A stretch of 64,000 nt of DNA from Coleophoma eucalyptorum (lineage: Eukaryota > Ascomycota > Leotiomycetes > Helotiales > Dermateaceae): contig JALRME010000009.1 in the NCBI GenBank assembly GCA_026120035.1, positions 1,116,001 to 1,180,000 of the forward strand. Direction: 5' to 3'. The notes beneath the pieces were generated by a model. The model saw only the letters and a list, made by a program, of their open reading frames with translations, made no database searches and was not told where the DNA came from. The position numbers and the translations under genes are program-made. Shown here piece by piece: positions 11,383 to 22,047 of this stretch; within the stretch, counting starts at the first letter, position 1, and every line of letters starts with the position of its first letter.

Positions 11383-12240
11383 ATGGCAGGCGGCAAAGGA
11401 AAGTCCGGCGGCAAGTCCTCTGGAGGCAAGGTTGGCGCAGATGGAAACAAGAAGCAACAGAGTCATTCTAGCAAGGCTGGTCTTCAGGTCAGTGGATTTT
11501 GTATTGATAATATGGGCTTTTAAGTTATTTGGATTGCACAAGACAAGCCCCGACATGCGCGTCTATCGCACTTTTCACCCCGCCAAGTCGCGTCAGGGAT
11601 CGCAAAATGAGCAACAGAGCTTGAGGGAAGCTTCACACGAAGGCGAAAAGGTTTTCATTGTATCAGCCAGCTCGACGCGACTCCAAAAATGCCATCATCA
11701 AGCAAATATCACGCTGCGACCGGACCTGACGCGACTTCGATGTCAACATAGCTGTCCTTGACTGGAAGCACGGATTTCCCGCCCGCCAGCTACTCTCTGA
11801 TCTTTGCATTCTGTTTCAGCGTATGCGCGCGGTTTTTAGGATATTATGGCTGACAATCGTGTAATAGTTCCCCTGCGGTCGTGTCAAGCGTTTCCTCAAG
11901 AACAACACTCAGAACAAGATGCGAGTTGGAGCCAAGGCTGCCGTCTATGTTACAGCTGTTCTCGAATACCTGACTGCTGAAGTTCTCGAACTTGCAGGAG
12001 TGAGTCATAATCTTGATTTCAGCTGTTCACGCGCTAACGTAAATTTTGCAGAACGCCGCAAAGGATCTCAAGGTCAAGCGTATTACGCCGCGCCACTTAC
12101 AACTCGCCATTCGTGGTGATGAAGAGCTCGACACTCTCATCCGTGCCACCATCGCATTCGGAGGTGTCCTACCACACATCAACCGCGCTTTGCTGTTGAA
12201 GGTCGAGCAGAAGAAGAAGGCCAAGGCTCTCGAGGGATAG
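11383..12240 (+). CDS. htz1: Histone H2A variant H2A.Z
   Basis: Three exons (11383-11487, 11868-11999, 12052-12240) encode 141 residues. The N-terminal tail is Gly/Lys/Ser-rich with acetylatable lysines, and the histone fold follows. H2A.Z-specific features are the long extended loop ending in [17 protein letters not shown] and the C-terminal [12 protein letters not shown] docking region, instead of the SQ(E/D) tail of canonical H2A. H2A.Z replaces H2A in promoter nucleosomes, is deposited by SWR1 and removed by INO80. The first intron is 380 nt, unusually long for this window; the second is 52 nt. The protein appears complete, with no unexpected change in the fold. Confidence 0.95.
11488..11867 (+). 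other. Long first intron of H2A.Z
   Basis: This 380-nt intron starts GTCAGT and ends AATAG, and interrupts the gene between the tail and the histone fold (phase 0). It contains a short frame with no recognisable product. Most other introns in the window are about 50 nt. Confidence 0.85.
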
Positions 12241-12602
12241 ATGAGATTAGGCTCAAAACTGGTTCTTTCGTTTCTTTAGCTTGTGGTTTTACGGATCGGT
12301 ACCGAAATTTTCGATGGTGTACGGATGGATTAATTGCGTTTCTTTTGGCTTTTCAACATATTCATGGGGTTATGAAACTCGATGCGATCGAGAGATTGCC
12401 GAGTCGCGGCAGGATCCACAGACAGAGGATAGAGACTTGATGATAGGAGAGTATGGCCATTGTACCAATATCAACACAATGAAGAGTTCCTCACTATTTC
12501 CTGTTGTATTTGAAGTAAAAAGGCCAGCGATATTCGAGACTCAGTGATGTGATTTTACAGATTACAAGATTGATTTAAGGTCCACAGTCCACGCTAACGA
12601 AT
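12241..12602. other. Convergent gap between H2A.Z and the CxxC protein
   Basis: This gap should hold the 3' untranslated regions of two converging genes. No gene, and no conspicuous hairpin. Confidence 0.6.
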
Positions 12603-13769
12603 TTACAGGCTCTCCTCGGGAAAACTGCTCAGGAACGCATTTGCAGCTTTATACAGCACCTTCAACAGCTGCTCTTTCTCTATTTCATCGCTCATTACCA
12701 CATCTTCGTTTACTGCAGCTCCCTGTTCCCCGTCAACGTTCCAATCTACACTCTCGCAAAACATCTTTAATGGGCTACTTGGCGGCGACTCAGGTGCCTC
12801 CATTGGCGCCACGAGCGGGATATCCGTATTGAGCGCGAAGCCAGAAAGTTTCTGGTTCTTCTGCAGTTCTTTTCTCTTCCACAGATGCACAGCTTCTTCA
12901 CTGTCCCAAGCCCCATTGGGCGGTAAGATGATATCGGACCCGGTTTCTGATTCCGTCGAGGCCGTTTCTGTTGGCGATGAGATGATGATGCTGCTCGGTG
13001 GGCTCAATGCCACGAGCGATGACGGCGTGATTGATGTTACACTGGAGAAGTTCTGCAGTGCTTCTGCCAGGTTCAGAGCAGGGTCTGCAAGTCGGTTTAT
13101 GATGTATTCTGAATCCACCATACGCGTATCCGACTTGGTTCCCTCCCTTTCCTCTTTCCCCCGCAACACCTTATCCCTCAAGGCTGCCAAACACTGGCTT
13201 GGAAAAGCACATTCATGCCAACAATCCTTCCCAATATCCTCCACCTGCCTCAAGTTTCTCACTTCTTTCTTGTCTCCTCTCATATTTTCCACCTTCGCCC
13301 TCCAGGAATTCCACTCTTCCCAGCCTGTATAGTCGAACTCTGCACGGCAGCTCACCCTCTTTTTATTCTTCTTCTTCCCCCCTCCTCCCCCCATGGCTGG
13401 CTCGGCAAATGAACAGAAGTAATGTCCATCCTGCAAACAGCGTCTCGTGACACCAAGTGCATATTTAGTATGGCAGACATGGCAGCGCCAGACCCAAGGA
13501 CAGGGCACTTGCGGCGGGGGAGGTATGGGGAAGGCGATACCTGTGCTGCTTACGCTTGAAGATGACGATACTTGTGTTTTGGACGGGGAGATGGGGGGTG
13601 AGGGCAGAATGGTGCGCAGGTGCAGACGTGGTGGAGGAGTTAGTGGTGTGCGTGGTGAGATTGGAGTGGGTGGCTGCGAGAGAAGTGATGAGTGCCGTGG
13701 TCTATAGGTGTGTTTGTACGCCAGGTAGGACGAGAGCGGGAGCGGCGGTGGAACTGGACGGTGAGGCAT
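12603..13769 (-). CDS. Conserved fungal protein with a CxxC cysteine cluster
   Basis: This is an intronless frame of 388 residues. The first ~90 residues are proline- and serine-rich and probably disordered. A compact cysteine/histidine cluster follows: C96, C99, C111, H116, C119 and C141 in a context resembling a small zinc-binding fold. A conserved-looking segment (EFDYTGWEEWNSWR) comes next. The C-terminal half is acidic with serine/threonine-rich stretches. I recognise the central segment as typical of an uncharacterised Pezizomycotina protein family, with no assigned function. Zinc binding is inference from residue spacing. No signal peptide or membrane segment is visible. The gene converges on H2A.Z. 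Confidence 0.7.
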   Translation of the reverse strand: MPHRPVPPPLPLSSYLAYKHTYRPRHSSLLSQPPTPISPRTPLTPPPRLHLRTILPSPPISPSKTQVSSSSSVSSTGIAFPIPPPPQVPCPWVWRCHVCHTKYALGVTRRCLQDGHYFCSFAEPAMGGGGGKKKNKKRVSCRAEFDYTGWEEWNSWRAKVENMRGDKKEVRNLRQVEDIGKDCWHECAFPSQCLAALRDKVLRGKEEREGTKSDTRMVDSEYIINRLADPALNLAEALQNFSSVTSITPSSLVALSPPSSIIISSPTETASTESETGSDIILPPNGAWDSEEAVHLWKRKELQKNQKLSGFALNTDIPLVAPMEAPESPPSSPLKMFCESVDWNVDGEQGAAVNEDVVMSDEIEKEQLLKVLYKAANAFLSSFPEESL

Positions 13770-14881
13770 ACTATTTAAATAATCATTTCTCTGGAGCCTT
13801 GAGCCAAGCGCCTCACGGTACCTGCTCGTGAAGTCGTATTTATCGCAGTGCTCCGAAGGTCCAAACGCTCCTCGTGCTTGGGAACTGCTTCTTATCCGTT
13901 TCTTTGTCTTCCTTCAGCTGTGATGATTCTCCTACACTGTAAAGATAATTTTGGCCTCTGTTTCCTTGTCCAATATACAAACAGCACTCCCCAAAATCTG
14001 CAGACACGCAATATATAACCTAGAAATGAGAAGCAGCAAGATTTACTTCTCGAGAAAAAGTTGTGTGGAAGTAGGGAAGCAGAATAAGCAAAAAGCCTGG
14101 ACCAACGAAGCTATGATAACAAAGACAAAGAAAAAGAAAAATTTGGAAGGAAGAATATGTAGTGGAAGAAGTATGAGGAACCGAATCCTCCTGCTTTTCT
14201 TTTCAAATTTACCCCTTTCTTTCACTCCTCCACGTTCTAGACTTGCGTTTCTTATATCTTCCACCTTTCCGGCGACGTGAGCTCAAAGGACAGCAGCATT
14301 TGGCTGAAATACGAGATTATCATGTCTCGATGCGTATATACACGACACACCATTTGAACTGCTTGCGAGCAAGGGAGAGGATGTTTCTTTGTCGGGTGTT
14401 GCATTTCCAGTCTGACTTTTGGTGTTTCTTTGTTCTCAGGTGGGAACGTTGCCAGCCTTGAGCCATCTAGACTGGTTTAGCGAGGAAAGAAAACCCCAAG
14501 GATAAAGACAGACAGATGCTTAGGTAATGTTGTCAATTTGCATACGGGAGTGAGCATTAACAGGCCGGTTTATTATGTCTCGATGAAAAATAACTCCCAG
14601 CCATTGCAGCGGCGGACGTGGTTGAGATCTCGCGCATTAAAAGGCTCTTCAATATACTTGGAGGATTTTATATTCATAGCCAAAAGACATGCATATTATT
14701 CCAATATCAGCTTTCTATCTTACGCCTAGAAATAGTGAGATTGACCACTGAAGGACTTCTAGCATGATATACAAGTCTGACATATATCGCATTATTTCTA
14801 TAGCAAGATCGTATATATTATTACCATGATCAATGGTAGTTACACGGTTATCCGTGTCCTGTAATATACCCTGGATATTAT
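13770..14881. other. Intergenic region
   Basis: This region combines the promoter of the CxxC protein (start 13769, leftward) with the 3' flank of the methionine-synthase-like gene. An A-rich run lies at 14120-14150. The last 250 nt are AT-rich. No gene is supported. Confidence 0.55.
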
Positions 14882-16012
14882 TTATAACGCAGTCCCAATA
14901 CTTATAACCGGCCTCTTCACTGGAGAAGTTACAGCCAACATCAAGTCCAAAACGCCATCGAGCTGGTTCACGGGCAACCTACCCAAACCGCACTCAGTAG
15001 AAACGCCAAAGTCATCAATAATCCTCATTGCATGCCTGATCCTCTGGTTGGTGCCTTCCTTATCACCGAAATAGACCAACCCCAAATACAGATCCGTCTC
15101 AGGCCTGAGATACAAGTTCTGCATCGGGGAAAAGTACTGGAAATCCGTACGGCTCTTCGGCACGGGAAGATGCAACCAGTCGATGCGCCGCTGGATGATA
15201 TCGAACAGTAAATTTGAGAGTTTGACGAGCGTGAGGGAATCCTTAGGCTCGGTGAAATGGCCATTCGTCTTGTCGCCGTAGCAGAGATGATAGCCCATCT
15301 CGACCCCGTCGTCGACAGCTGCGGCTAAGCGAGCCGCACGCTGCCCGATCCCAAGAAACACGCCAGAGAACCATGGAGTAAAGCGCCCACAGCCAACATC
15401 AAGAAGCGCGAGTTCGGCCGTCATGTCCCACTGGATAGCGAGCTCGTCTCTGGGGATGTAGTCCTGTATTCGTCGCAGGGCTTCTAGTAGCTTTTCTTCA
15501 TAGAGAGTCTCGACCTCGGCTTGGTATTGCGGATCGATCAGCCAGCAGATAATCTGCGCCGGCGTGGGAAGACACACTTGGAATCGAACATCCGCTTCGA
15601 TGATCCCTTGGGCCTTTAGTCTACGGAATTCTGCATATGAAGCAATAGCAAAGTCGTCGTAATTTACTGGTCCTAAGCGAATGACCTGCTTTTTCTGAAT
15701 CCATTTGTCGTTCGTTTTCGCCCTGGGTGAGTCCGGATTTCCAGGACTTAGAACGTCAGGTCGTAGGACGAAGGGACATTCACTAAAGATTGCTTTCTGA
15801 AGTCGTATCATGTCCCTCCGTTCACCAGTCTCGCCATCTGGCAGACGTTTTAGCCGCTGGGGAAGCTTGGCGCTGATATGTTGGAAAGTCTCGGTGCTTG
15901 AAGAGAGTGGTGCACTCCCGACCATGTGGCACAGGGTCGGTAGCGAAGAGGAATCTGGAGCATTGTCTTGGCCTTTCCGAGAATGGAGGAGTCTCTTTGA
16001 TAACCACCGCAT
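14882..16012 (-). CDS. UROD/MetE-like protein (cobalamin-independent methionine synthase fold)
   Basis: This intronless 376-residue frame matches a fungal family related to the catalytic half of MetE. Supporting segments are HMVGSAPL near residue 29, PDGETGER at 58-65, and IQWDMTAE at 193-200. An H242-x-C244 pair (HLC) and C341 (ECGLGR) stand where MetE has zinc ligands. MetE itself is about twice as long. The true substrate of the short fungal forms is not known to me; methyl transfer to or from a thiol is a reasonable guess. The first ~20 residues are basic and hydroxylated and could be a weak mitochondrial presequence, but this is uncertain. No neighbour shows a methionine-pathway role. 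Confidence 0.75.
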   Translation of the reverse strand: MRWLSKRLLHSRKGQDNAPDSSSLPTLCHMVGSAPLSSSTETFQHISAKLPQRLKRLPDGETGERRDMIRLQKAIFSECPFVLRPDVLSPGNPDSPRAKTNDKWIQKKQVIRLGPVNYDDFAIASYAEFRRLKAQGIIEADVRFQVCLPTPAQIICWLIDPQYQAEVETLYEEKLLEALRRIQDYIPRDELAIQWDMTAELALLDVGCGRFTPWFSGVFLGIGQRAARLAAAVDDGVEMGYHLCYGDKTNGHFTEPKDSLTLVKLSNLLFDIIQRRIDWLHLPVPKSRTDFQYFSPMQNLYLRPETDLYLGLVYFGDKEGTNQRIRHAMRIIDDFGVSTECGLGRLPVNQLDGVLDLMLAVTSPVKRPVISIGTAL

Positions 16013-17840
16013 GATGTGTTTTGCGCTGCCAAGTTAGTGCTGCTTCCGTCCAACAGCGCCTGGAATTGTCGGATTTGGTCGGGACTTGGTCTTGCAGTGC
16101 TCCTTTGCGGATGAGAAGGAATGTAGTCCTGAGAGGCGTTGATTATTCTATGTACAAGGTTCTAGAAGGAAGAATGAGATGGGATATTTCCTGGATACTG
16201 TATACATATGCAGCACTTCCGCCCCCAAGGACGACGTACTCTATAAACATAGCACCACCATCACGACAACAAAATGCCTGAACCTCGCGGCTCCACTTAT
16301 TCAATACTGTACCGTTAAGGCTCCACCCGGACTCTGAGTTTCGATCGACGACCATGCCCGGATTGGAAGCCTCGAGAAGATACCTCCCGTCCTGTCCACT
16401 TGCGAGTCTTCCTCATCCAGCAGACAAGGTCATATTGCAATCCCTAATGGGCAACGACAGAGCTGACGAACTCGTGATCAACCATGAAGATTTTCCCAGG
16501 ACCAGCAAGCGATTTCGATCCCTCGAGCCGACATTACCCCCAGGGTGAGCCAGTTTTATATTTGCCGACTGCCTTCTGGTAAATGAACAAGGTGTACTTA
16601 GTCCCATCATACTGGCGAACTGCTGCTGACGATGCCCACCCGCTCGCTCGCTTACCAGCCTCACCCCGATTTTCATTTCTTCTTGCGGAGTCGACGGGTG
16701 GACGCCTCATCGAGGCTGGTGCGAGAAAAGAGTAAGAGAGACCGTCTGATCTAATCTGAACTTGTCTCTCTGGTCTCGCTGTTTAAGAGCTGGACTGTAT
16801 CCGGGGGAAGCACGCACTGGTTGACTGGTAAGGGCAACATACCACGACGAGGAATATGCAAGCACAGACACCGGACACCCCAGCATGAGATTGCAGTGAG
16901 ATTGCAGGTTGTGGTTTCCAAGTGCGGAATGGAATATGTTGCCGAGATCCGATTTTGGGGCATATGTGGCAAACGTGGCAAAGTACGGAATACATCGTGG
17001 ATGTCTCTTCGATGCTGAGATGAACGCTGCCCAGTGCTTAGCATGGCAACGCAACGGCTCTGTTACCACCCGTTCCACTTTATATCCGGCTATCGGAACT
17101 CCAGAAAGCGCCCTCAGATGAACAGCCTTCCCTGTCGGTTTCCTCGCTGTGGACTCCAATGCCTCTCGCCAACAACCGATGATGAGGTCGAAATCTCCGA
17201 CGCGGCGCAGTCGCGTCGTCGAGGGCTTAGAGGGATGTCGTCGAATCTTCGTCAGCTCTTTTTTCTTTTCTTCTCCACTATCCACCTCCACCACCACCAC
17301 CAATCACTCGCACTCAGTCTACATCTCGGATCATTCCCACTCTGGCCATATTTGGTTGCGAGCAAGTTTCTTATCGCTTGACCATTTTCTGTATGATGAG
17401 AGTGAGTAGCTTTTCAGCTTTTCAGTTGAAAAGCTCGTGAAAGTTCGCGACAGAATGAGATCTTGCTGAAGCAGCTTGGAGTATTTTATTTACAGAAGGA
17501 GAGTTTATTGCGGTTTTCTATTTTTGGTATTTGGCTTGACTTCACTACTACGTATTTGCATTGTTTTCGGCAATCTCTTTTATTTACAATTGGAACTGCA
17601 TTACATTCATTATTATTGGGTATCTTTCACCAATCCCGCCCATAAGCCAGACTGATTGCACACTCATACAGTCGTCCATTCTTGCCTCTTCATTTCTCTG
17701 TCTTCCTAATCCATAATCCAGACCAATCGCAAATTCATCCGGTTTGCTTTAACTCGTCCAAACCTGCTCTTCCGTTCTCTATCTCTCAAGCCTGCACACC
17801 ACTTACAAGGAAAGAGAGATAATTATTCATCGTTCTACTT
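16013..17840. other. Intergenic region with overlapping non-coding frames
   Basis: Several frames overlap here on both strands (largest 16707-17303, minus, 198 codons). None contains a recognisable domain, and their composition changes abruptly. I take the region as the promoter of the MetE-like gene plus the 3' flank of the MFS gene. Confidence 0.5.
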
Positions 17841-19497
17841 TCATACCTTAGCCCTCAACGATGGCCCACCGATAAGGACTCTTGAAGCACCAATGAAGCA
17901 TGAGCCAACCACCATTGCCACGGCACTGAAAAGTTGCAGGCCGAGGTAGAAGCCGCCCTGAGTATTCAGGATGGCTCCACTGATGGGTAAGCCAGTCAAA
18001 CAACTAGACGCGAGAGAAGTCAGTCTCAAGGAAATATCTGTTAAAAAAAGGCAATTTACACGACTGCCGAAGTGGAATTTCTAGGGGCAGGGATTCAGTG
18101 ATACGTACGAAAAGGCAATAACACTCTGGTACGTGCCGAATCTCTGTCCAAGAGTCTGCAAGCTACCACTCTTCGCTGCGCACGGCATCATGAGACTAAT
18201 GAAGGCACCGCTCAAAAATCCGTACACGGCAGCAAAAACGATGATTCCAGCATGTGATGGCGAGTAGTCAAACGGAACCCAGAGCGCAACGACGGAGGTT
18301 CCTGCAAAAAAGCATACAATCGTCATCGTGTTGAAGTAGCCGAATTTGTCTGCAAGATGACCGGGAATAATGCGACCTGGAATCGACGCGGCGCTGGATT
18401 TGGTTAGCTAAGGGTGCGGAAGATTTTGGAATGATGGAGATTACTACTTACTTGACAATAGAGATCAGGTAAATTGATAGAGAGGAGGAAAACCCTGCTT
18501 TCTGCGCCATGCTTGGGAGGTAATCGAAAGGAGCCCATAATCCCCACCTGAAGTCATCAGCTATCAACCTTGGATAACATACTTGGGGAATTGGGAATTG
18601 GATTGACATACATAACCAAGAAAGTACCAATGGTATAGAAAGCAAAAGACTTATCGGCAAAAAGTTTGAAGTTGAACCACAACAAATCCTTGGGAAATGG
18701 CTTCCTCGGCATACGCGAGGTGATGAGACAACAAGCGATCAGGAGTAGGATGCCAATGAAAAGTGCTGTATAACGAACAGTGCCGTTGAACCCAACCTGC
18801 GGGATAAGTTGGGTTACAAAGAATGGGAAGATAACACCACCTACTGCAGGTCAGCAATAAAGTTCTAGCGAACTCGAATAGGATTGGAAGGCTTCTTACC
18901 AAGACTACTTCCACTGGTAACAATTCCCAGTGCTAAGCCTCGTCGCTTCTCGAACCACTGGCCAGGACAGACGAAGCACGCCGTGAAGATACCACAAGCA
19001 CCCAGGCCAAAACCAAACCCTTGTGCAAGGATAATCTGGTAATACTGCGTGCACAAACTCGTCATGCAGAGCGAGAAGACACACAAGATGCTACACGGGA
19101 TCAAGACCGGCCTGGGACCATAGGAATCCAGGACCCGGCCAAAGATAGGTCCTGGAAGCCATATAAGGCAGAGCTGAAGTGCGAAGATCCAGGATATCGT
19201 TGATGGATCATACGTCCGTAGCGTGTTGTTCTCATAGTACGTCTGAAAAACGCCAATGCTATCCACCAAACATCAGCTGCGGTTCGTCTCGAAACAGGGA
19301 TTGTAAGATATTCACGCATTTAGAAAGCCAAACGTGCAGAACAGTCCAATTGAACTCCCCGCTACACAGAGCCATCCTGCTGCCCCTTCCTCTGGGGGTA
19401 TACCTGGCGCCGAAGGTGGAGGCGCTGGCCCCTCATCCTGGGTTGAAGAGTCGATATTGCTCTCGACATCCTGTGGTTTCTCGGCCAAAGTCGACAT
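17841..19497 (-). CDS. MFS transporter, monocarboxylate/riboflavin-transporter-like
   Basis: Six exons (19497-19316, 19258-18900, 18840-18612, 18547-18452, 18393-18109, 18003-17841) join in phase to give 437 residues. About 60 cytosolic, proline- and acid-rich residues precede 12 hydrophobic helices. MCT-family features are FGFLNAIGVFQTYY in helix 1, GPIFGRVLDSYGPR in the loop between helices 2 and 3, and CPGQWFEKRRGLALG. Fungal members include Mch-type monocarboxylate-like carriers and the Mch5 riboflavin carrier, and the substrate cannot be told from sequence. It is probably at the plasma membrane. The gene runs in the same direction as the FAD monooxygenase upstream (649 bp away), so it might move that enzyme's substrate or product. 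That link is inference from position only. Confidence 0.85.
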
Positions 19498-20146
19498 TGT
19501 TGACTTCCCGACTCTGGGGTCTCTATAGCTTATTTACCTCACTTGCTCACGATGGTGGCGCTGGTGGCTTGCTCTGTCGCCTATGAGACACCGTCAACAA
19601 GCGAGCTCCTATATTAGAGGGCGCCTCAATTCTCCGATGGTACAGACGAAAGCACACGAGAGCCAGTTATCCAATGTCACGAGAGTGCTGGAGTATATAA
19701 GTAACAGCAGAAGTCAAATAATCAAAATAAATGCGGTAAGCACTTATAAACTAGCGCTAGTGAGACGAAACGTAGGTGTGAGAGCGACTGATGGCTGAGT
19801 GGCAACATTGCTTTGTGAAAGTCTGAGAGCTCTTTGATTCGTTCCCAGCACCTAGTTATTTGTTGAGAGGGGAAAATTTGACATGGAACCGTGCAGGAGG
19901 CACGTCGCATCGGCAATATTCTAGAGCGCGAGATGCCGAAAGAACGATGCGAGCTAGATTCAAGGCCGACGAGGCTTGAGGCTCGGGAAGATGTTCGGAC
20001 GACGATCAGATAAGACCCACTGGTTTTGGCCCTTATTGAAACTTCAACCTAAAGGGATGATAGACTAGCAGAATATTTCTATAGCGGCTTTATAAATAAT
20101 ATCTGATATATACAAAAGCATTGCAAGACTAGTGCCAATAATCATC
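19498..20146. other. Intergenic region between MFS gene and monooxygenase
   Basis: This 649-bp gap holds the MFS promoter and the 3' end of the monooxygenase gene. An AT-rich run lies at about 20080-20120. No gene is supported. Confidence 0.6.
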
Positions 20147-21390
20147 TCAATTCTGTCTTGTAACAGAATGGGTAAATAATGGAGATTGCATTGCTTTGTC
20201 CCAATCGTGGAGCATCTGGGTATTAAGAATGGCAGCCTCAACCTCGTCGCCGCCTCTTTTTACCATCTCAGCCGTGTAGGCATTTACGGCCGCTTCAAGA
20301 CTCAACCCCTCCGTTTGCATCTTTTTCAATTCCTCAACCAAGTTGTACACATCGCATATAGCATGATTGAGTCCTTGGCCACGCTGAGGTGTCATTGGAT
20401 GTGCTGCATCTCCTGCAAGGGTGGCTCGTCCTGCTTGTGTATCGAAAGGTATGCTTTTCCAGTAAACCAGGGTATCAAAATCGACTCTTGTGCCATCTGG
20501 AATCCACTCAATGGAACTTTTCCACGGATCTGCGACCAAAGTTGCTCTCTCTTTCAAGAGTTTCAATCTTGCTGCGTTATCTCCGACAAAATCATTTGGC
20601 ATGGAAGAGTGCATAACTTGGAATTTCCAGGCCTCTGGATTTGGATCGCTCACATCCTGAAGAAATATGACATAATAGCTTCCATTTGGGTGTACTGCTG
20701 CTGTCATGGACGATACATGTTTGCGGAGATACTCTGCTTGCGAAGCCGAATATGTGGACGTGATGCTGCAAAGAGTCGTGCCTGAACTCGATACTTCTGC
20801 ATCCTCTTCCCCAACAATGAGTGTTCGCGTTTTCGAACGAGGACCATCGGTGCCCACAACAAGGCTTCCTTGTTCTTGTGAACCGTCTGCGAAATGCGCC
20901 ACTACTCCAGTGTCTGTATAGGCTATATCGCTGATGGATTTCCCATACTGAATGTCAATTCCCTCGCTACACAGTTCTCTGAGCGCTCTTCTCTTCATGC
21001 GCCGAAGTCCATACGATGGCAATTCTTTCAAGACATCCCCAGTGACGCCGTGAAAGAACGTCGTCTTATCATCCATGCTCGCGACATAATTTGGATTGGG
21101 TTGCGCCGTCAGTAGTCGCCTTTGGAGATCCTCAGGAAGGAGCTGCAGCAGCATGGGCCATGACCAGTGTACTGACATAGTCCATTCTCGAGGTCGAGCA
21201 GCCGTTGCGCTGGGTTCGCTCTCGAATATGGAATACCGAATACCGGCCTGGGCCGTAGATCAGTTTAGGGAAGATTCATATCAAAGAACAGAGCACGTAC
21301 CTGCTTGAGCCCCTGGGCCAAAAGTAGGCCACTGATGCCAGCGCCAATTATAAGAACATGAGGGGGGTTTATTGTTGTATCACTCATCAT
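20147..21390 (-). CDS. FAD-dependent monooxygenase (salicylate-hydroxylase-like)
   Basis: Two exons (21390-21301 and 21247-20147) give 396 residues. The N-terminus holds the Rossmann dinucleotide motif GAGISG (G16, G18, G21) with an acidic residue at E39 ending the second strand. A DG motif (GTDGPRS) lies near residues 162-168 and the second FAD motif GDAAHPMTP at 309-317. This order is that of class A flavoprotein monooxygenases, which use NAD(P)H and O2 to hydroxylate aromatic or related substrates. No signal peptide is visible, so it is probably cytosolic. Two adjacent ATGs (21390, 21387) are possible starts. Length and motifs look complete. The substrate is not predictable. The MFS transporter downstream in the same direction may be functionally linked. 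Confidence 0.87.
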
Positions 21391-22047
21391 TCAGAAGTCG
21401 CGGGTTTTATTTTCGCAAAGCAAGAACAGATACGAGCAGGGAAGAAGGAAGCAGCATACTTACCCTGCAACAAACCTATATGGCCCAGAAGCCATTTGTC
21501 AACGATAATGGCAATACATGCGTGTTGCTGCGGCACCTCATATCCTGAACCAGAAGGTGGGACGTCTGTCAGCATTTATCGAGAGGGGTTCCTAGGATTT
21601 GACGCTGTGGTGCAGCTACCACCAGGGTTCGAGGCCTGACACATCAGGCACTACTATTTGTTGCGTAACCTCTATTGACTTCGGACAATTGTCGAAGTCC
21701 TGGATGAACTTAAGAGCAGTATACGAAGAAGACAAGGGTGAAGGAATGAAAAGAAGAGAAGAAGGTTTGATATGACTTTACCTGGTTCATCTTGGCACAT
21801 CACGAATCTGCAGGAAATGGCGTAACGAGTGTGTATATTTTCGTGTCAATTGGCACGATTCGAGTCTTGTCATGACTTCCTTCCAGTGAGGAATGTCATT
21901 TTGTGTAAGAACGCCCTATCTAAAGCACGTACATACCCAATGCCAAGCGCAGATGCTAGTACCAAATGAAAGAGTGAAAAAAAAGGGGGGGAGAAGAATA
22001 AAAGAGGAAAGTTCAATTCCGTGATATCATACATGTGAGTTCACTCG
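21391..22047. other. Intergenic region upstream of monooxygenase
   Basis: The region contains the monooxygenase promoter and the 3' flank of the secreted repeat protein. A purine-rich stretch with a G7 run lies near 21978-21998. No gene is supported. Confidence 0.6.

Noticed and set aside
16707..17303. 198-codon minus-strand frame
   Set aside because: It overlaps several frames on both strands, has no domain and no consistent composition.
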